Source: a virus | DNA length: 64,000 nt | Reading direction: 5' to 3' (one strand) | IMG/VR virus record: IMGVR_UViG_3300021490_000002 | Coordinates: 1-64,000 of that record | Shown here: positions 59,682 to 64,000 of the stretch, piece after piece | Layout of the letters: each line of letters starts with the position of its first letter | Position numbering within the stretch: position 1 is the first letter of the stretch | Notes under the pieces: generated by a model | Told to the model about the DNA's origin: nothing | The model's database searches: none | The model's input: the letters and a program-made list of their open reading frames with translations, nothing else | Position numbers and translations under genes: made by a program

Positions 59682-60329
59682 TTACTTTTCAGGGATGAAT
59701 AAATGTGTAGCCCTATATTTTACAGTAACTGAATTATTTGCGTCATTATTGACAATAGTTGAGTAATAATTATCCATGTCGTCTGGATAATGAATAAATA
59801 TGTCAACTTCGGTAGTAGCTAATTTATATACATGCTCTTCAACTAAGACATATACCTCTGTTACTAAAGTCTCTTCCAAAGTAAGCGTAGCTCCTGCACC
59901 TATTTCTATATCTCCAGATAGGAACTTGTTTACTGCAGCCAGTTCATAGACATAATTAAAATCTATTGCGTCTATGATTGAGCCCATGCCTGTATAATCT
60001 ACCCTTACAGTGGTCCCAATTTTACTTTCATTAAAAAATACTAATTGTTGGTAAGGAGCAACAAAATATTGGTCCACACCTGGAGGGAAAGTGTTAGTTC
60101 CAGTTATTAACTCACCTGTATCCATGTTAATTACAGTAATCATTCCACTTGTTCCGAGGGCAGATACAGGACGCTCATATAGCCTTACATATCCAACATT
60201 ACTATATTTTGGATGCTCAACTATTTCAAGCACATCTGACCTGGGCTGAAAATCATTACCCTCTGTAGGAGTAGCTCTTCTATTGATTACAGGAATACGA
60301 GGACCAACACCATGACTTGCAACATACAT
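59682..60329 (-). CDS. Adaptor-like structural protein sharing module with 52444
   Basis: A 215-residue protein with AAGGAGG upstream. It shares the strand pattern (QQLVFFNESKIGTTVRVDYTGMGS, then AIDFNYVYEL) with the N-terminal module of the plus-strand 908-residue protein (GRLYFNAADNGKTVTIEYYGLGS, AIDEINYIWYL). This module is common in phage adaptor and fibre proteins, so a role in tail or neck is likely. Its position in the portal operon suggests a neck or portal-proximal structure. An 8-bp hairpin lies in its coding sequence (59769-59776/59784-59791). Confidence 0.55.
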   Translation of the reverse strand: MYVASHGVGPRIPVINRRATPTEGNDFQPRSDVLEIVEHPKYSNVGYVRLYERPVSALGTSGMITVINMDTGELITGTNTFPPGVDQYFVAPYQQLVFFNESKIGTTVRVDYTGMGSIIDAIDFNYVYELAAVNKFLSGDIEIGAGATLTLEETLVTEVYVLVEEHVYKLATTEVDIFIHYPDDMDNYYSTIVNNDANNSVTVKYRATHLFIPEK

Positions 60330-60330
60330 C

Positions 60331-61176
60331 CTAAGTCCTCCTTATTTTAAAATAAAGTTTATAAACGACATCTATAAAACTTCCCGTATCTGTTGCCCGA
60401 CCTATTTCACCAAGTATTTCAGAAGTCTCCAAAACTTCTTTTTCACTAATTTGATAGTTGGCCTTGAGCTCACTAAAGAAGGCATTTTTAAAATAGTCTA
60501 AAAGAGCTATTTTCAATGGAAATATGCCAAACTTTTGCAAATACGACTCAAATAATTCGCTGAATTCATTTATTGGCGACTCCAGCAGAGCTGCAATGAA
60601 TTCTTTTTGCTCTGTTTGATAGTTACTAAGTTGCGTCATTACTTCTCTCCTATTCGTAGCCCTTTGTAGATGTTTGGCAAAGAACTTTAAAACACTTATT
60701 CTTCCTTGACTCACATCATATAATTTTTCTGCTATGGCCTTATTGTATTTCCATAAACATTTTTTAGCCAAATTCTTGGTGACAAAATCCACTGCATCCA
60801 GAGTCAAGTTCCCAATAATAATTCTATTGGGAGATACTATTTCATCTTCAAAAAATATTCCTACATTACTTTTGTCAATGAAATACGATACAAACTTTCT
60901 GTCTGGGATATGGACAAAAAAATAAATTTCCTTTATGGCGGGAGACTTTAATACTCGTAAAGTCTTATCTGTTCTAACACATAGAGCCATTTTATCTATA
61001 TAAACTACATTTTCACTTCCTAAAATATTCTGGAGGAGTAGCAAAGGAATGTCAGGTTCGCTTGCAACAAATTGGGTGCAGGGGAGGATTCCCTCCCCCA
61101 GCTCATATTCATCTAAATGTTTGTTTGACTGCATTAAGGCAGAGAATAATTCCAAAGGGTCTTTATTCTTCCTCAT
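60331..61176 (-). CDS. Hypothetical protein in portal operon
   Basis: A 281-residue protein whose start overlaps the end of the scaffold gene. It contains mixed alpha/beta sequence (KEIYFFVHIPDRKFVSYFID, then VDFVTKNLAKKCLWKYNKAI) and no recognised motif. Position next to scaffold and portal would suit a head morphogenesis protease or chaperone, but no catalytic signature is apparent. Hairpins occur in its coding sequence (60810-60817/60825-60832, and a GC-rich one near 61081). Confidence 0.45.
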   Translation of the reverse strand: MRKNKDPLELFSALMQSNKHLDEYELGEGILPCTQFVASEPDIPLLLLQNILGSENVVYIDKMALCVRTDKTLRVLKSPAIKEIYFFVHIPDRKFVSYFIDKSNVGIFFEDEIVSPNRIIIGNLTLDAVDFVTKNLAKKCLWKYNKAIAEKLYDVSQGRISVLKFFAKHLQRATNRREVMTQLSNYQTEQKEFIAALLESPINEFSELFESYLQKFGIFPLKIALLDYFKNAFFSELKANYQISEKEVLETSEILGEIGRATDTGSFIDVVYKLYFKIRRT

Positions 61177-62008
61177 CCTTCTTCCCTAGCTTTCTTTCTC
61201 TTGGTTGAATTACAAATTCATAATATTCCTCATCTGTAAGTCCCATTGAAGCAGCCCTTCTTTTATCTTCTGGACTCAACTCTACTTTCTTTCCTCCTTC
61301 TCCGCCACCTCCACCTTCACCAGTGTCTTCTCTAGGAGTCTTCTTTTGAGGTGGTTCGCCCTTAACTAAATTTGAATTCTCTGGAGCAGATAAGAATTTT
61401 TCTAAGAATTCCTTTGGAGATAATTCTGCGATACCGCCAGACTCTGTTTTCTCTTCTACGACATATTCTCCATCCTCATTCACCTTAAAGAAATGTTTTG
61501 TAATTAAATATATTTGTTCTGGATTGACTGCGTTCATCTGCGTGGCAAGGTTTACCAGCTCAGCTTTCAACTTATAATCACTAAGTTCTCTTACTTTTTG
61601 TTCCCTTTCTTCTAATGCGCTTTTCACCTTCTCATACTCATCTTTAGGGACATAGTTCTCTAGCTGCTTTTTCAGCTTATCTAGCTCTCCAAGTAATTTC
61701 TCCTTTTCGTAGCGCTCCTTCTCCAACTCGTCCATCCGCTTCTTTTTCTCTTCCTCTTCCTTCTCCTTATACTTCTGCAATTCCTCTTCCAAAGACTTAT
61801 ACTTTTCCAGTTCTTCCTGTAGGGACTGTAAAGAATTTAGCTGTTCTTGAAGGTCGTTCATTTGTTTTTGAAGCTCACGGCGCTCTTTCTTTAACTTGTC
61901 TCTCTGTTCTATAACCTTCTTAAACTCAGTTTCAGGAATATACTTCCCTTCACCACCTCCACCTTCAGGTGGAGTAGGATTGTTGTTATTAACTTTTCCA
62001 TCACCCAT
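61163..62008 (-). CDS. Probable capsid scaffold protein
   Basis: A 281-residue protein with AAGGAGG upstream. It starts MGDGKVNNNN and a Pro/Gly-rich stretch, then a long charged coiled coil (residues about 30-145, dense in E, K, L and Q), and a C-terminal part with Gly-rich linker (GGGGGEGGKK) and basic residues. This layout matches scaffold proteins beside portals. It lies 42 bp downstream of the portal gene. A separate internal protease was not found. It would template the procapsid with the capsid protein encoded on the other strand. Confidence 0.7.
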   Translation of the reverse strand: MGDGKVNNNNPTPPEGGGGEGKYIPETEFKKVIEQRDKLKKERRELQKQMNDLQEQLNSLQSLQEELEKYKSLEEELQKYKEKEEEEKKKRMDELEKERYEKEKLLGELDKLKKQLENYVPKDEYEKVKSALEEREQKVRELSDYKLKAELVNLATQMNAVNPEQIYLITKHFFKVNEDGEYVVEEKTESGGIAELSPKEFLEKFLSAPENSNLVKGEPPQKKTPREDTGEGGGGGEGGKKVELSPEDKRRAASMGLTDEEYYEFVIQPRERKLGKKDEEE

Positions 62009-62050
62009 AGTTTATACCTCCTTCATATATGATTTCTGTTGATTATATAT

Positions 62051-63511
62051 TTATTTCTTATTGCTGTCAACTGCAGAAAAGGAAACCATCTTAGCTAATT
62101 TACCTTTTTGTATCTGGGAAATAGGAAGAGGAAGGATATACGTTAGTTCTCTAATTAATTCGGAGACGTATTCTGGGGATAAACCTGTTTGCACTAAATT
62201 GGAAATATTTAAAGTTGATACAATCCAGGACTGTAGTGAGTCTAAGGAAAAAGTATCTGGGTATAATATTTCAAGGTCATCCCCTGCTTCTTTACCTATA
62301 TACTTTCCAATCGTCTGGAATATTCTTTTTTCAACTAGGGCCATACTTTTACAAAATTTTGCAAGCTTATTAGATACATACTCCATATCAAACGAACCGT
62401 CGTATCTCTGTATCCCAGACAAATACATTGCAAAAAATATTGCGTCTCTCACAATCTTCCACACATTTCCCATACCGCTGACTGGAGGGGAAATGTAGTT
62501 TGGAGGATGTCCTGTATTTGCAGGAAATGTTAGAACAGTGGACTTTGCTAATCTCCGTAATGCAGGGTCCAGCCCTTGTTCAATAAATGAGTCTGCATTA
62601 GCTAGTTCAAGGTAGAGGTTATATTCTTCATCGTATTGCATCTGTCTTAATTCAGATTGTTTGGCTTGCCATTCTTCAATACTTCCATCGTCTGGAAGTG
62701 TAAGCTGGTAAAATGCATTTCTTTCCCCCAGCTCCTCTGCGAGCGAGATGTTGTTTAAAATTCCTTTCATTATGTAAGCTAATCCCAAACCTAATCCTTG
62801 GCGTCTATTGATTCTGAAAGAAGACGGAAAGTTGAGCTGAAACACAGGTGTGTAGCCTAACCCATGCTCAAATGGCTTTACGATATTGTTACCGTTCTCA
62901 TCAACTTCATAAATTTTTTCGTAATCTACGATAATATAAACATCTACTTCATCTCCCTCAACAACTTTTGTTGTTTTAAAGGTTGCCCACATAAATCCAT
63001 GCCGTCTCCTCTTATCCCAATTGATTAACTGGGTAGGAGAAAATAAGGAAACTGTAGGCATTATTTCTTCCGCAGAACTACTATACTCTGGAAAGTCCAC
63101 CCCTTCGTCTATAGAGGTAAATGCGTAATCAACAAAGATATATGCCGAGCCAAAGTAAGCAGATAAGATTCCTGCCTCACACATAAAGTCGTCCAACGGG
63201 TCTCCATAACCCGTAGCATCGTCAATAAAATCCAAATATTCATCTACGCCTTTTCTAATTACACCCTCTTTAAAAATTGGCTCTACAAAAGAATTCAAAA
63301 CCTTTCTAGCTATGTCAAAGTACCATGCTCTTTTCAAACGAGTTTGATAGGCAGAAGAGTCTTCAAAGCTATGTTGTAATAAATAATCTTTCGTAACAAA
63401 GTCTTCCCCACCTTCAAGAGCATCTAATAGAAAGTCATATTCGTTGGCATATTTATCATACAAAGGATGATTGTCCATGCGGTCTTTTATACCAGGTAAT
63501 TTGTAACCCAT
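62051..63511 (-). CDS. Portal protein (DUF4055-like)
   Basis: The ATG at 63511 (MGYKLPGIKDRMDNHPLY) has GGGGGG 8 nt upstream; a TTG at 63526 is less likely. The product is 486 residues. It follows the DUF4055/SPP1-type portal pattern: DNHPLYDKYANEYDFLLDAL, RAWYFDIARKVLNSFVEPIF, AYFGSAYIFVDYA, then a central NWDKRRRHGFMWATFKTTK, LNFPSSFRINRRQGLGLGLA and the C-terminal clip helix ERNAFYQLTLPDDGSI. Normal length for the family. It forms the dodecameric head vertex for DNA entry. Confidence 0.75.
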   Translation of the reverse strand: MGYKLPGIKDRMDNHPLYDKYANEYDFLLDALEGGEDFVTKDYLLQHSFEDSSAYQTRLKRAWYFDIARKVLNSFVEPIFKEGVIRKGVDEYLDFIDDATGYGDPLDDFMCEAGILSAYFGSAYIFVDYAFTSIDEGVDFPEYSSSAEEIMPTVSLFSPTQLINWDKRRRHGFMWATFKTTKVVEGDEVDVYIIVDYEKIYEVDENGNNIVKPFEHGLGYTPVFQLNFPSSFRINRRQGLGLGLAYIMKGILNNISLAEELGERNAFYQLTLPDDGSIEEWQAKQSELRQMQYDEEYNLYLELANADSFIEQGLDPALRRLAKSTVLTFPANTGHPPNYISPPVSGMGNVWKIVRDAIFFAMYLSGIQRYDGSFDMEYVSNKLAKFCKSMALVEKRIFQTIGKYIGKEAGDDLEILYPDTFSLDSLQSWIVSTLNISNLVQTGLSPEYVSELIRELTYILPLPISQIQKGKLAKMVSFSAVDSNKK

Positions 63512-63526
63512 ACGAGTACCCCCCAA

Positions 63527-64000
63527 TTATTTTTGCCAAATTTCTGTTGCCTTACAATCGGCCTCTAGTGGAATCTTCCACATAAAATCCTTTACAAACG
63601 GATATTTCTCTTTGATTTTATTTTCCATACAATCCTTGACTAGACTTTTTATGTAATCTTGAGGGACGTCATTTCTGACTTCTAAGATGACTTCATCATG
63701 AACTTCTCCCCAGAAATTTACCTTATTTATGTATAAAGGGCAACTTATCTTTTTTCCAGCCCTTCTTACAATTACCTTTTCCGACCTTAGCCTCTCCATA
63801 ATAGTATTGAGAGCCATCAAGAAAATGTCTGATGCAGTAGATTGGACGCATGTATTGACCGCTTTTCTGTAAACACTAGCATCCAACTTATTAAACCTTC
63901 TGATTCTTCCAGTAGCCGTCCTAATAAAAAGATTTTTTTCTACAAATGCATGGACTTCTTGTATCCAATTGTATATAGATTGCATTCCCTCAAAATAATC
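63527..64000 (-). CDS. polA: DNA polymerase, family A, C-terminal part (partial)
   Basis: The frame is open at the right edge (codons D Y F E G precede an internal Met at 63985), so the gene continues beyond 64000; 157 C-terminal residues are seen. They include the end of the O-helix region (RRFNKLDASVYRKAVNTCVQ, TASDIFLMALNT) and palm motif C (WGEVHDEVILEV) with the catalytic His-Asp-Glu, matching the PolA/T7-type polymerase. The stop lies 15 bp upstream of the portal start, so head genes share its leftward transcript. It probably replicates the phage genome. Confidence 0.85.
   Translation of the reverse strand, partial: DYFEGMQSIYNWIQEVHAFVEKNLFIRTATGRIRRFNKLDASVYRKAVNTCVQSTASDIFLMALNTIMERLRSEKVIVRRAGKKISCPLYINKVNFWGEVHDEVILEVRNDVPQDYIKSLVKDCMENKIKEKYPFVKDFMWKIPLEADCKATEIWQK

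Overview
The window is a 64-kb segment of a large tailed double-stranded DNA phage genome, AT-rich (roughly one third G+C by eye) and almost solidly coding. Hallmark proteins place it among long-tailed siphovirus-type Caudoviricetes: a major capsid protein, a portal protein, a terminase pair, a 3,174-residue TP901-type tape measure, a frameshifted tail assembly chaperone, two tail-tube paralogues, a BR0599/DUF2163-type tail-tip protein and many fibres. There is no sheath or contractile baseplate. Both ends are cut: the leftmost gene runs off position 1 and a family A DNA polymerase runs off position 64000. The host cannot be named. Strong GGAGG ribosome binding sites and TTGACA/TATAAT-like promoters point to a bacterium, and heavy AGA/AGG arginine use would fit a low-GC, possibly thermophilic host, but that is only a guess.

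Layout. 1-7819 (minus strand): a hairpin-riddled partial gene and an HTH gene, a 31-residue membrane mini-gene ending in an intrinsic terminator, a ~0.9-kb non-coding repeat region that looks like an origin or master operator, then secreted nuclease, 3D-domain (cell-wall) protein, two small hypotheticals, a fibre assembly-like protein and two paralogous LamG-type fibres. 7820-7949: divergent promoter region. 7950-57570 (plus strand, except 37800-38780): capsid, neck, tube, chaperone, tape measure, Cys-rich tail proteins, a swappable-looking fibre cassette (32353-37433), a moron pair (37448-38780), tail-tip and hub genes into which a periplasmic binding protein and small membrane proteins are inserted (41780-44119), receptor-type tip proteins, a spermidine-synthase-like protein, TerS/TerL, and fibre/adaptor proteins. 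57569-57606: bidirectional terminator. 57584-64000 (minus strand): small hypotheticals, an adaptor-like protein, scaffold-like protein, portal and DNA polymerase.

How it works together. Portal and scaffold (minus, right end) must be co-produced with capsid protein (plus, left end, ~52 kb away), so the morphogenesis genes are split over two opposing transcription units that converge at 57.6 kb. TerS/TerL package DNA. The connector, completion and tube genes follow the standard siphovirus order up to the chaperone and tape measure, and the tip is a GTA/lambda-like hub broken into several small genes. Four fibres share a short N-terminal YNPFT-type tag, and three share a DTP-type linker motif, suggesting common docking sites.

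Most unusual: (i) about 20 near-perfect hairpins inside and between coding genes in 1-1336; (ii) an adjacent iteron-like region with three repeat classes; (iii) a periplasmic substrate-binding protein plus one-pass membrane proteins, one kind resembling the beta domain of MscS channels, embedded among tail genes; (iv) a spermidine synthase homologue next to the terminase. All function calls come from reading motifs; no database search was run.
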